Made by a program: the position numbers and the translations under genes. A DNA stretch of 20,666 nucleotides from Clostridiaceae bacterium (lineage in GTDB: Bacteria > Bacillota > Clostridia > Oscillospirales > Acutalibacteraceae). Shown in pieces: positions 1-6,324 of this stretch (the first letter of the stretch is position 1; every line of letters starts with the position of its first letter). Where the stretch lies: positions 1-20,666 of the forward strand of contig JAEDKI010000012.1 of the NCBI GenBank assembly GCA_016295895.1. The letters run 5' to 3'. The notes under the pieces are model-generated. The model saw only the letters and a list, made by a program, of their open reading frames with translations. It ran no database searches and was not told the DNA's origin.

Positions 1-294
1 TATGTGTCATCGGAAAGATTATCAAGAAACATTTATTTGTTTTCAATATACAATGATGAGTCCATTACAATACATCAATCAGATCTGGTTTTCTTCAACC
101 AATATTTAAGAACGTCATATGTCATTGAAAACATTGATTATCTGAGTGTAACAAGAAACGATTTTGATAAATGGGAAGATAATTATTTTTTTACTTTTCA
201 AAAAGACGGTAAGAAATATATAATTGCTGTCAATGATGAAAAAATTGATTTTGATGAAATCAGAAAAATTGCAAAAGAAGTTGAATACACATAA
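1..294 (+). CDS. Hypothetical protein, partial at the window's left edge
   Basis: The reading frame is open to the first base, so this may be only the C-terminal part of a longer protein; a GTG at position 4 is the first possible start in view, and no ribosome binding site can be checked. The visible 96 residues are rich in Asp, Glu, Asn, Ile, Phe and Tyr, with no signal peptide, membrane segment or motif that I recognise. The C-terminal third has alternating strand-like residues (YFFTFQKDGKKYIIAV) and then an acidic/basic helix. The DNA is clearly more AT-rich than the rest of the window, and the gene lies on the far side of a tRNA locus from the conserved genes, which fits accessory DNA. 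A hairpin follows the stop codon within 6 bases. No function assigned. Confidence 0.5.
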   Translation, partial: YVSSERLSRNIYLFSIYNDESITIHQSDLVFFNQYLRTSYVIENIDYLSVTRNDFDKWEDNYFFTFQKDGKKYIIAVNDEKIDFDEIRKIAKEVEYT

Positions 295-298
295 AAAC

Positions 299-325
299 GG
301 GGCTGTCGCACTAAGGCAGCCCTTT
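299..325 (+). terminator. Hairpin terminator after the partial ORF
   Basis: GGGCTG (300-305) pairs with CAGCCC (317-322) across an 11-base loop, followed by TTT. It starts 6 bases after the stop codon of the partial ORF. The T-run downstream is short, but the complementary strand has a run of five T, so it may work in both directions. Confidence 0.45.
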
Positions 326-569
326 GGTGATATCGTTTTGATATTTAATTTTCAACTCACCATTAAGGATAAAAAATTCTTCAGAGCGCTGAACTTATCT
401 TTTCTTTATTTCGGTTATTCAGCAAATAAAATTGCCCAAAGGAAAGTGTGCTTTTGCCCAAAAATATTCTCAGCTTTGATTTTTGATGTTCAATACTCCG
501 ACTCCCTTGCGAATCAACACTTCTTGTGTTTTTCCGGAGCAAATCCGTTGATATATAAGGATTTTCAAC
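326..569. other. Gene-free AT-rich spacer downstream of the tRNA-Leu pair
   Basis: I see no convincing gene here: the ORFs that cross it are antisense to the tRNA genes or lack a ribosome binding site. It holds a 9-bp direct repeat TTGCCCAAA (432-440 and 454-462) and small hairpins (TTCAG/CTGAA near 373-386; AACAC/GTGTT near 520-534). The location, 3' of a tRNA gene and next to an AT-rich ORF, is typical of an integration scar, but no integrase or attachment-site repeat of the tRNA 3' end was found. Confidence 0.4.
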
Positions 570-602
570 AAAAAAGACCAAGGGTAACGAATACCCTTGG
601 TC
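570..602 (-). terminator. Intrinsic terminator of the tRNA-Leu locus
   Basis: A perfect 11-bp stem (576-586 with 592-602, GACCAAGGGTA/TACCCTTGGTC) with a 5-base loop is followed on the minus strand by six T (complement of 570-575). It starts one base after the encoded CCA end of tRNA-Leu(CAG), so it clearly ends that transcript. Confidence 0.9.
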
Positions 603-603
603 G

Positions 604-690
604 TGGTGCGGATAACAGGACTTGAACCTGCACGAACTTGCATTCATTAGAACCTGAATCTAACGCGTCTGCCAATTCCGCCATATCCGC
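604..690 (-). tRNA. tRNA-Leu, anticodon CAG, CCA encoded
   Basis: On the minus strand the gene opens with GCGGATA, which pairs with TATCCGC at the 3' end, followed by discriminator A and an encoded CCA (604-606). The anticodon stem TTAGA/TCTAA encloses the loop TTCAGGT, giving anticodon CAG, which reads the leucine codon CUG. A long variable arm, as expected for a class II tRNA, precedes the T arm (GCAGG, loop with TTCAAGT, CCTGT). The D arm carries the usual GG-containing loop. It lies about 100 bases downstream of a second leucine tRNA in the same orientation and has its own strong terminator. Confidence 0.95.
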
Positions 691-757
691 AAATTAAATT
701 CCCGTAATTTTTACACGGTCGGGAAGCCGAGGCGGAGCATGAAGCTTTGTCCGCTTA

Positions 758-789
758 GGAAAAAGAGGACTCCGTTGAAGGAATCCTCT
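758..789 (-). terminator. Hairpin with T-run between the two tRNA-Leu genes
   Basis: AGAGGA (764-769) pairs with TCCTCT (784-789), extended by TCC/GGA after one mismatch, and the minus strand continues with five T. It lies directly after the CCA of tRNA-Leu(GAG). It could end that transcript, act as a partial terminator, or serve as a processing hairpin in a two-tRNA transcript. Confidence 0.6.
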
Positions 790-790
790 C

Positions 791-874
791 TGGTGCGAGA
801 GACGGGACTTGAACCCGTACGGGATTACCACACGCCCCTCAAACGTGCGCGTCTGCCGATTCCGCCACTCTCGC
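791..874 (-). tRNA. tRNA-Leu, anticodon GAG, CCA encoded
   Basis: The acceptor stem GCGAGAG/CTCTCGC, discriminator A and an encoded CCA (791-793) are all visible on the minus strand. The anticodon stem CACGT/GCGTG encloses the loop TTGAGGG, so the anticodon is GAG, reading CUC and CUU. There is a long variable arm and a T arm ACGGG..CCCGT with TTCAAGT. A consensus promoter lies about 28 bases upstream of the mature 5' end. Together with the CAG isoacceptor downstream, this locus supplies two tRNAs of the CUN leucine family. Confidence 0.95.
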
Positions 875-901
875 ATATCTTGTTCGCTCGGAACGTTGCC
901 T

Positions 902-930
902 ATTATAACAAAGATAGCCGACGATGTCAA
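902..930 (-). promoter_or_regulatory. Consensus sigma-A promoter for the tRNA-Leu locus
   Basis: On the minus strand TTGACA (930-925) and TATAAT (907-902) are separated by exactly 17 bases, a perfect match to both consensus hexamers. The expected start lies near 895, giving a leader of about 20 bases before tRNA-Leu(GAG). Confidence 0.92.
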
Positions 931-978
931 GCCTTTTTTTCAAAAAATTTAATTTTATTTTTCAATATATTTACTACG

Positions 979-1010
979 AAAAAAGCAACCGCAGTGATAT
1001 CGGCGGTTGC
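979..1010 (-). terminator. Intrinsic terminator of the surface-protein operon
   Basis: A perfect 8-bp stem GCAACCGC (985-992)/GCGGTTGC (1003-1010) with a 10-base loop is followed on the minus strand by six T. It lies 11 bases after the stop codon of the surface protein. Confidence 0.88.
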
Positions 1011-1021
1011 TCATTCACATG

Positions 1022-2125
1022 TTATTCTTTTTTGCTTTCAGTGCTTGATTTTTCGTCTGTTTCCGTGGAAGATGTCTCGGTGATTTCGGAGTTAGTACGG
1101 GATTTTTTTGCGCCGAAAGTTCCCGCAGCGGCGATTGTCAGAAACAGAATAATTCCGATAGCAATTGCAGCCTTTTTGTATTTTGTTCCGTTTGAGAGCG
1201 AAATACCTGCGGCTTTTTCCGATTCGGTCTCTGAAATTACGGGAGCTTCCGTAACGGCATTTGTTGACTGCTGTTCGGCTGTCACAACCGATATTATTAC
1301 TTCTTTTTCATAATAATATATTGTTGCGCCGACGGGACTTGTCTGTTTTTTCTTTGTTGTCTCAACTTTTTCCGCCGTGCTTTGAGACTCGGTCTTGGCT
1401 GTTGTGCGTTTTGTTGCCTGCGCCATTGTTTTTCCCATGTATGTAACGGGCGGCGAGGTCTGAATATAAAACTTGGTCGTTGTTGCTCGTGTGGTTTTCT
1501 GTTTTGTTGTTTTTTCGCTTTTTGCTTTTGTTGACCTCTCGGTCATCAGATTGGGATTGTAAGCAGGGTCTTTGTTATCCGCAGTAGGTGAAATTATCAG
1601 ATTTGTCGGCTCTGAATATTCTTCATTAACAAGCGTAAACGGGTAATAATTCGACGGAGCACCCTCTGCGTCAATGAATCTGACGCTGCCCGATACACTT
1701 TGAGGAACGCCGCTTTTGAAGCCGATTCTCATTTCACAGGTTGCGCCGTTATGTTCGTTGATTGTCATTGCGCCGCTGCAGCTGTAGCTGTCAATATCAT
1801 AATCCGACGGCGAATTGCTCATTGTCAGCACGAAAGGCGTTGAGCCTTCAATCTGAACCGAGATTCCCGCATTGAGATTGTCCTTTTTCAAAGCAGGGTC
1901 AATAAACATAAAGCAAAGATAAACGGCGCTGTTTTTATTATCGAATTTAACCTTAACAAAGCCCTGCGTAACGCCGCAGTTACTGCTTCCGCCAATAAGA
2001 TCGTAGACCGTTGCGCCGTCCCAGTCAACTCCGTTGTCAATGCCGTCAATTTTCATTGAAACTGCTTCAGATGCGAAAACAAAAAGAAAGGCAAGGGCAA
2101 GAACTGCCGCCGAAAACCGCTTCAT
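1022..2125 (-). CDS. Membrane-anchored Thr-rich surface protein with a possible CBM9/DOMON-like domain
   Basis: The 367-residue protein has, in order: a signal peptide (about 1-23), an extracellular beta-rich domain (about 24-175), a low-complexity Thr/Lys/Ser linker (about 190-305), one transmembrane helix (about 319-338) and a short polar tail. It should sit in the cytoplasmic membrane with the domain displayed outside; there is no LPxTG sorting signal. The start of the domain (KIDGIDNGVDWDGA) and the later strand pattern (VKVKFDNKNSAVYLCFMFID) resemble CBM9-like or DOMON-like sandwich folds, which bind carbohydrate or haem; this is inference. The start is fixed by AAGGAG 8 bases upstream. 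It lies 18 bases after the XRE regulator gene in the same direction, so the two are probably co-transcribed. No close named family recognised. Confidence 0.82.
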   Translation of the reverse strand: MKRFSAAVLALAFLFVFASEAVSMKIDGIDNGVDWDGATVYDLIGGSSNCGVTQGFVKVKFDNKNSAVYLCFMFIDPALKKDNLNAGISVQIEGSTPFVLTMSNSPSDYDIDSYSCSGAMTINEHNGATCEMRIGFKSGVPQSVSGSVRFIDAEGAPSNYYPFTLVNEEYSEPTNLIISPTADNKDPAYNPNLMTERSTKAKSEKTTKQKTTRATTTKFYIQTSPPVTYMGKTMAQATKRTTAKTESQSTAEKVETTKKKQTSPVGATIYYYEKEVIISVVTAEQQSTNAVTEAPVISETESEKAAGISLSNGTKYKKAAIAIGIILFLTIAAAGTFGAKKSRTNSEITETSSTETDEKSSTESKKE

Positions 2126-2143
2126 GGCTTTTGCTCCTTATGT

Positions 2144-2386
2144 TTATTTCATTTCCTGCTCAAGGTCTTTGAAAATATCGCTGTCAAAGAAATCGGGAAT
2201 CGAGATTTCAAGCCCGTCGCAAAGCTTTTTAAGAGTTGAAACCGACAAATCCTTGCGGCGTGAATCCATCATGCTGTAAACGGTTGAGGGCGTAACGCCC
2301 GAGCGGTTTGCAAGCTCATTGAACCGAATGCTTTTCTCGTTGCATATATCCTGCATACGCAAAACGATCGCCTGTTTAATCTGCAA
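2144..2386 (-). CDS. Small XRE-family helix-turn-helix regulator
   Basis: A DNA-binding protein of about 80 residues that consists almost only of a Cro/C1-type helix-turn-helix domain: FNELANRSGVTPSTVYSMMD forms the two core helices, followed by LSVSTLKKLCDGLEISIPDFF, a typical third and fourth helix pair. There is no sensor or ligand domain. The reading frame opens at a GTG (2395), but that codon lies inside the ribosome binding site AGGTGG (2397-2392); a TTG at 2386, five bases after the Shine-Dalgarno sequence, is the better start. The gene precedes the surface-protein gene by 18 bases, so it probably controls its own operon. Two overlapping palindromes about 45 bases upstream are candidate operators. 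Confidence 0.85.
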   Translation of the reverse strand: MQIKQAIVLRMQDICNEKSIRFNELANRSGVTPSTVYSMMDSRRKDLSVSTLKKLCDGLEISIPDFFDSDIFKDLEQEMK

Positions 2387-2427
2387 AATAACCACCTCGA
2401 CAAAATTCTACAAAAAAGTTTGCTCGT

Positions 2428-2446
2428 GCGTATACGCATATGCGTA
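2428..2446. promoter_or_regulatory. Overlapping palindromes, candidate operator of the XRE regulator
   Basis: GCGTATACGC (2428-2437) is a perfect 10-bp palindrome, and it overlaps TACGCATATGCGTA (2433-2446), a perfect 14-bp palindrome. They share the element ACGC/GCGT and lie about 45-60 bases upstream of the regulator's start codon, a normal place for a Cro/C1-type dimer to bind. A TAGAAT -10-like hexamer lies between them and the gene; no good -35 was found. Confidence 0.45.
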
Positions 2447-2477
2447 AAAACTGGAAAATTTTAAAAATATTGCAAAT

Positions 2478-2529
2478 TTATATAAAAATAATGGCTTGTA
2501 TCGGTTAATTTCTTCCGATACAAGCCATT
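2478..2529 (-). terminator. Long-stem terminator after the isomerase-like gene
   Basis: A perfect 15-bp stem (2490-2504 with 2515-2529) with a 10-base loop is followed on the minus strand by ATTTTTATA. It lies about 60 bases downstream of the stop codon of the sugar isomerase-like gene and separates it from the XRE/surface-protein operon. Confidence 0.82.
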
Positions 2530-2590
2530 TAAAGTTAATTTTAGAAATAAAATCAAGAGTTTTCAGAATCTTAAAATCCGTTTTGATGAT

Positions 2591-3367
2591 TTACTTTATA
2601 TTTTGCAGATAATCGAGCGATTCGGCGAGCTCCGAGGGGTCGCTGAAATTCCATCTGTAAAGCTCGATAATGTAGTCGCCCTTGTAATCGGCGTTTTCCA
2701 TTATCGAAAACAGATTTCTATAATCAAAATTGCCCTTTGAGGGCGGCAGACAGTCGTTGGTGGGCGAATTGTCGCTGACATGGATATGGATAATGTCATT
2801 TTTGAATTCCTTTGCAAATTCAGTAGGGGAGTAGCCCGCTCTGACAGCCTGTTTGATGTCGAACACCATTTTGAAGTCATCGCCGAGCGCTTTTTTCATC
2901 ATCCGAAGAAAAACGGGCGTTTCGCTGAAATGGCGGTTAACATTTTCCTGAGCAACGGTAACGCCGAATTCCTTGCCCGTCTCAATAAGCTTTGAAAATC
3001 GGCTGAAATATTCGGTAGCGGTGATTTTGCCGGGCACAAGCGAGCCGTGAATTATTGATATTCCCGCTCCGACAGCCTGAGTGAATTCAAAGCACCGTTT
3101 GTAAAAATCAAGAGCGTCAAGATAACGCCGCTGATATTCCCCGAAAAGCATATAGGTTTCGGAAAATGAGGAAAACGGGTGAACGGAGACAATCCGGATT
3201 CCGTATTCGTCTTTTATTCTGTTGAGAACCTTTGCAAAATCGAGTGAGGTTTCGCTCACGGAGTTCAGAAAAACCTCACAGGTTTTAACTCCAAGCTTGC
3301 CGAGCTGTTCAAGGGCGTCCTCTGTGTTTTGCGGATAAAGGCACGCAGTTGAGATTCCGATTGACAT
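2591..3367 (-). CDS. Sugar phosphate isomerase/epimerase family protein (TIM barrel)
   Basis: A cytoplasmic 258-residue protein of the xylose isomerase-like/AP endonuclease 2 superfamily, whose members use a divalent metal to isomerise or epimerise sugars, ketoses or inositol derivatives. The metal and active-site positions expected of the fold are present on successive strands: His63 (VHPF), His107 (IHGS), Glu141 (AQEN), Asp170 (FDIKQA), His194/His196 with Asp199 (HIHVSD) and Glu235 (IELY). The length is normal for the family. AAGGAC lies 8 bases before the ATG. The gene is monocistronic, divergent from a small membrane protein and close to an oxidoreductase/PHP operon on the other strand, so sugar or polyol catabolism is likely, but the substrate cannot be read from the sequence. 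Confidence 0.88.
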   Translation of the reverse strand: MSIGISTACLYPQNTEDALEQLGKLGVKTCEVFLNSVSETSLDFAKVLNRIKDEYGIRIVSVHPFSSFSETYMLFGEYQRRYLDALDFYKRCFEFTQAVGAGISIIHGSLVPGKITATEYFSRFSKLIETGKEFGVTVAQENVNRHFSETPVFLRMMKKALGDDFKMVFDIKQAVRAGYSPTEFAKEFKNDIIHIHVSDNSPTNDCLPPSKGNFDYRNLFSIMENADYKGDYIIELYRWNFSDPSELAESLDYLQNIK

Positions 3368-3400
3368 TCAGGTCAGTCCTTAATTGGTAATATTTTAGGT

Positions 3401-3430
3401 TTGAAACCGATGCCCCCGATAATGTATAAT
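3401..3430 (+). promoter_or_regulatory. Promoter of the small membrane protein gene
   Basis: TTGAAA (3401-3406) and TATAAT (3425-3430) with an 18-base spacer, 25 bases upstream of the start codon at 3455. This also shows that translation cannot start at the upstream TTG at 3401, which is part of the -35 box. Confidence 0.8.
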
Positions 3431-3454
3431 CATTATGTATCAGGGAGGTTTGTT

Positions 3455-3697
3455 ATGAAAAAAATATTTTTTTCACTCCATCGCTCATCAAAAGCGGTGC
3501 TCGTTATCGGAGCGGCGGCGATGGCTTTGGTGCTTTTTGCTTCAACGGTTTTATTTGTCGGTGCAGGCAGAATGTTTGACTATTATCCCGCAGTTGAGAT
3601 AAGCGAAAAACTGCTTGCGGGGGTAAGACCGATGAGCGTTGCGGTCAGCGCAGGCTCTCTGAGCCTTGAATATCTGGCAAAGAGAAAAGAGAACTGA
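3455..3697 (+). CDS. Small single-pass membrane protein, function unknown
   Basis: An 80-residue protein with a basic N-terminus (MKKIFFSLHRSSK), one hydrophobic helix (about residues 15-37) and a short C-terminal part of about 40 residues ending in a charged tail (LAKRKEN). The helix could be a membrane anchor or an uncleaved signal. The start is chosen because GGGAGG (3443-3448) stands 6 bases before ATG 3455, and a near-consensus promoter lies just upstream; the longer frame from 3401 would begin inside the promoter. It is divergent from the sugar isomerase-like gene and ends in a strong hairpin terminator. I recognise no family; promoter, ribosome binding site and terminator together make it a credible real gene. 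Confidence 0.7.
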   Translation: MKKIFFSLHRSSKAVLVIGAAAMALVLFASTVLFVGAGRMFDYYPAVEISEKLLAGVRPMSVAVSAGSLSLEYLAKRKEN

Positions 3698-3751
3698 CTG
3701 CATCTGAATTATAGCACAACATAATCCAAATATCAAGGATTCGGAGAAAAC

Positions 3752-3793
3752 AAAAAGTCGGATGAAATTTTATTTTTCATCTCGACTTTTTTT
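3752..3793 (+). terminator. Intrinsic terminator of the small membrane protein gene
   Basis: AGTCG-GATGAAA (3756-3767) pairs with TTTCATC (3775-3781) and CGACT (3783-3787), with one bulged T, and is followed by six further T. Its 3' arm overlaps the -35 region of the next promoter. Confidence 0.82.
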
Positions 3794-3810
3794 GTATGTT
3801 GTGATATTAT
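3782..3810 (+). promoter_or_regulatory. Extended -10 promoter of the oxidoreductase/PHP operon
   Basis: TCGACT (3782-3787), a 17-base spacer and TATTAT (3805-3810), preceded by TGA, which gives a TGn extended -10 element that can offset the weak -35. The start codon follows 33 bases downstream. Confidence 0.55.
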
Positions 3811-3843
3811 GATTTTGCAAATAATTATTCCGGAGGGATAAAA

Positions 3844-4839
3844 ATGCTCAGGGTTGCAATGCTGTCAAAGTGGCATGTTCATGCAGAAGGGTATGCCAAA
3901 GAATTCTTGAAAACGGGAAAGGCGGAGATAACCGCCGTTTGGGATGAAAATGCCCAAAGAGGCTCTGAATGGGCGGAGTCGCTCGGCTGTGATTTTGAAA
4001 AAGACATCGATTCTCTGCTTGCAAGAGACGATGTTGACGCAGTTTGCTGCTGCACTCCGACCTCGATGCACACCGAGGTTTTGCTCAAGGCGGCAAGGGC
4101 GGGCAAGCATATTTTTACCGAAAAAACGCTTGCGGCAACGGTTAAAGAATGCAGAGAAATAGAAAATGCGGTCAATGAAAACGGCGTAACCTTTGCAATC
4201 TCTTTCCCGAACAAGTCTTGGGGAATTGTTAAGTTTATAAAGGAACAAATCGAGAGCGGAAAGCTCGGAAAAATAACCTGCGTCAGAATCAGAAACGCCC
4301 ATAACGGAGTCAGCGACGGATGGCTGCCCGATTATTGGTTCAAAAAAGAGGACTGTCAGGGCGGCGCAATGATGGATCTCGGCTGTCACCCGATGTATCT
4401 TCTGGCATATTTTTGCGGAATGCCGAAGAAAGTGACGGGCATTGCAAATTCTGCTTTCGGAACTCCCGTTGATGACAATGCGGTTGCGGTTATCGAGTTT
4501 GAGAGCGGCGCAATCGGCGTTTCCGAAACTTCCTTTGTTTCTTATTCTTCGCCTTATACCATTGAGGTTCACGGAACCGACGGCATTATTCTCTGGCAGG
4601 ACGGAGAGCTTAAATATAAAACGAAAGAGACCGAAAAGCTGAACAGGGGATTCATCACTCCCGACGCTCTGCCTGTCTCCGATGCCTCGCCGATTCATCT
4701 TTTTGTTGATGCCTGTATTAACGGAACGGGTTCACCTGCGGGAATGGGTCTGAGTGACGCCGCCGACCTTGCAAGACTGCTTGAAAACACTTATAAATCA
4801 TATGAAACGGCAAAGACCGTTGAAGTTACGGAGGAATAA
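3844..4839 (+). CDS. Gfo/Idh/MocA family NAD(P)-dependent oxidoreductase
   Basis: A 331-residue cytoplasmic protein with an N-terminal Rossmann domain (about 1-120) and a C-terminal alpha/beta domain (about 125-325), as in glucose-fructose oxidoreductase and inositol dehydrogenases, which oxidise sugar or cyclitol hydroxyls. Lys94 in the EKT motif (usually EKP) and the segment GGAMMDLGCHPMY (173-185) with Asp178 and His182 supply the expected catalytic positions. The usual GxGxxG nucleotide loop is replaced by LSKWHVHA (8-14), an oddity seen in some subfamilies. GGAGG lies 6 bases before the ATG. The stop codon is only 2 bases before the PHP gene, so the two are translated from one message. 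The substrate is unknown; a sugar or sugar-acid derivative handled with the PHP partner is the likely case. Confidence 0.9.
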   Translation: MLRVAMLSKWHVHAEGYAKEFLKTGKAEITAVWDENAQRGSEWAESLGCDFEKDIDSLLARDDVDAVCCCTPTSMHTEVLLKAARAGKHIFTEKTLAATVKECREIENAVNENGVTFAISFPNKSWGIVKFIKEQIESGKLGKITCVRIRNAHNGVSDGWLPDYWFKKEDCQGGAMMDLGCHPMYLLAYFCGMPKKVTGIANSAFGTPVDDNAVAVIEFESGAIGVSETSFVSYSSPYTIEVHGTDGIILWQDGELKYKTKETEKLNRGFITPDALPVSDASPIHLFVDACINGTGSPAGMGLSDAADLARLLENTYKSYETAKTVEVTEE

Positions 4840-4841
4840 TA

Positions 4842-6209
4842 ATGAAAGCTGAACTGCATGATTACGATATTTTCCCAAAAGTTTTTCCTGTTGGAAAAGA
4901 AATAAAAATAACGGTAAAACCCCTCGGTAAACACGCAGAATTTCAAAATCCCGAAAACATGACCGTTATGATATTCGGATTGAACGACGGCTCTCCGAAT
5001 GATTATCCCGAAAGGCATAACGGCACGGAGGTTGCGTTTGAATTTGACGGAAGCGTTCATTTTTCTTTCGCTTTCCCCACGGAACAGAGATATTTTGTCA
5101 GATTCTTTGATAAAGAATCCAACAAGAGATTTCTTCAGCTCAGCGTTTATGCGCTTGAAGAAGATTTGTGCGGCAGATATCCGTTTAAAGGCGATTTACA
5201 TATGCATTCTTTCCGTTCCGACGGCGGTCAGGCTCCCGAAATCGTTGCGGCGAACTACAGAAAATACGGCTATGATTTTATGGCGCTGACCGACCACCGC
5301 CGCTATTATCCGTCGCTGGAGCTTATTGATTCATTCAAAGATGTTCCCATTGAGATGAACCTTATTCCGGGCGAAGAAGTTCATATGCCAAAAGCTCCGG
5401 GATTCATCAACGATGTTCATATCGTCAATTTCGGCAGCAATTTCTCAGTCAATGCTCTTGTTGAAGGCTCTCAGAATGAAGAAGCGGGCACGGATAAAAA
5501 ATACCGTTCATATAACGGAGCTGATTGCCCCGATGTTATGACCGTTGAGCAATTCAGAGCGGAGGTTTGCGCTCTTGCGGAAAAGCTTGATATTCCCGAG
5601 GGCATAGAGCGCTTCGCTTATGCCTGCTGTGTCTGGGAATTTGAAAAAATCAGAGAGGGCGGAGGACTCGGTATATTCTGCCATCCCTATTGGATTTCAA
5701 ATCTTTATCAGGTTCCCGCAAGTTTCACGGATTATATGCTTGAAACTCATCCGTTTGATGCTTTTGAGGTTCTCGGCGGTGAGAGCTATTATGAGCAGAA
5801 CGGCTTCCAGACCCTTAAATATTATGAGATGAAGTCAAAGGGAATCAACTTCCCGATTGTCGGCAGCACCGACACTCACCAGTCGTTCAACTCATCAAAG
5901 GGCTTCGTTGCCGAAACAATGGTTTTCGCTCCGAAGAACGAAAAGGATTCAATTATTTCATCAATCAAGGATTATTATTCGGTTGCGATTGATACCATCG
6001 GCAGCGATTATAAGCTTGTCGGCGATTTTCGCCTTTCGGTTTATGCGAGATTCCTGCTTGAGGATTTCTTCCCGCTTCACGATGAGCTTTGTTTTGAAGA
6101 GGGCAGGGCGATGAAGGACTATGCCTGCGGAGTTGAGGGCGCAAAGGAAACCCTCGAATTTATCGGCGGCAGAATGAAAAAACAGAGAGAAAAATACTTT
6201 GCTTTCTGA
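4842..6209 (+). CDS. PHP-domain metal-dependent hydrolase with N-terminal beta domain
   Basis: A 455-residue protein. Residues 1-110 form a beta-rich domain I do not recognise; residues 114 to about 400 are a PHP (polymerase and histidinol phosphatase) metallohydrolase domain. Metal ligands are visible in order: Asp118/His120/His122 (GDLHMHSFRSDG), Asp151/His152 (LTDHR), Glu178/Glu179 and His181 (GEEVH), His193, His282 (CHPYW), Asp345 and His347 (STDTH). A stretch of about 80 residues (200-280) is inserted between the third and fourth motif groups. PHP enzymes hydrolyse phosphate esters; some relatives act on other bonds. No signal peptide, so it is cytoplasmic. It is coupled to the oxidoreductase (2-base gap, GGAGG inside the end of the upstream gene) and followed by a strong terminator. 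The reaction is unknown. Confidence 0.85.
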   Translation: MKAELHDYDIFPKVFPVGKEIKITVKPLGKHAEFQNPENMTVMIFGLNDGSPNDYPERHNGTEVAFEFDGSVHFSFAFPTEQRYFVRFFDKESNKRFLQLSVYALEEDLCGRYPFKGDLHMHSFRSDGGQAPEIVAANYRKYGYDFMALTDHRRYYPSLELIDSFKDVPIEMNLIPGEEVHMPKAPGFINDVHIVNFGSNFSVNALVEGSQNEEAGTDKKYRSYNGADCPDVMTVEQFRAEVCALAEKLDIPEGIERFAYACCVWEFEKIREGGGLGIFCHPYWISNLYQVPASFTDYMLETHPFDAFEVLGGESYYEQNGFQTLKYYEMKSKGINFPIVGSTDTHQSFNSSKGFVAETMVFAPKNEKDSIISSIKDYYSVAIDTIGSDYKLVGDFRLSVYARFLLEDFFPLHDELCFEEGRAMKDYACGVEGAKETLEFIGGRMKKQREKYFAF

Positions 6210-6226
6210 AATATCGGACAGATTTG

Positions 6227-6260
6227 ACGCTGTGGGGTAAAATTCCCCACAGCGTTTTTT
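6227..6260 (+). terminator. Strong intrinsic terminator of the oxidoreductase/PHP operon
   Basis: A perfect 11-bp GC-rich stem ACGCTGTGGGG/CCCCACAGCGT (6227-6237 with 6245-6255), 7-base loop and six T, 17 bases after the PHP gene's stop codon. Confidence 0.95.
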
Positions 6261-6324
6261 GTGTCCGTTTATTTTGACGAGATTAATGAATATAATGGAG
6301 CTAAAGTTGAAATGAGGGATTCAG

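Noticed and set aside
432..462. Direct repeat TTGCCCAAA considered as CRISPR or attachment-site repeat
   Set aside because: Only two 9-bp copies, no array and no link to the tRNA 3' end sequence.
224..625. 133-codon frame crossing the gene-free spacer into tRNA-Leu(CAG)
   Set aside because: It begins inside the partial ORF in another frame, runs through two hairpins and ends in a tRNA gene; no Shine-Dalgarno sequence.
1490..1560. Thr/Lys codon repetition in the surface-protein linker considered as a tandem DNA repeat
   Set aside because: The repetition is at the amino-acid composition level; no regular DNA unit repeats in phase.
3865..4698. 277-codon open frame on the minus strand inside the oxidoreductase gene
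   Set aside because: It is antisense to a clear Gfo/Idh/MocA coding region, has no recognisable domain, and no ribosome binding site at its start.
6274..6296. TTGACG with TATAAT before the DUF308 gene, considered as a promoter
   Set aside because: The two hexamers are only 11 bases apart, too close for sigma-A; the TATAAT may still be a -10 with a weaker -35 further upstream.
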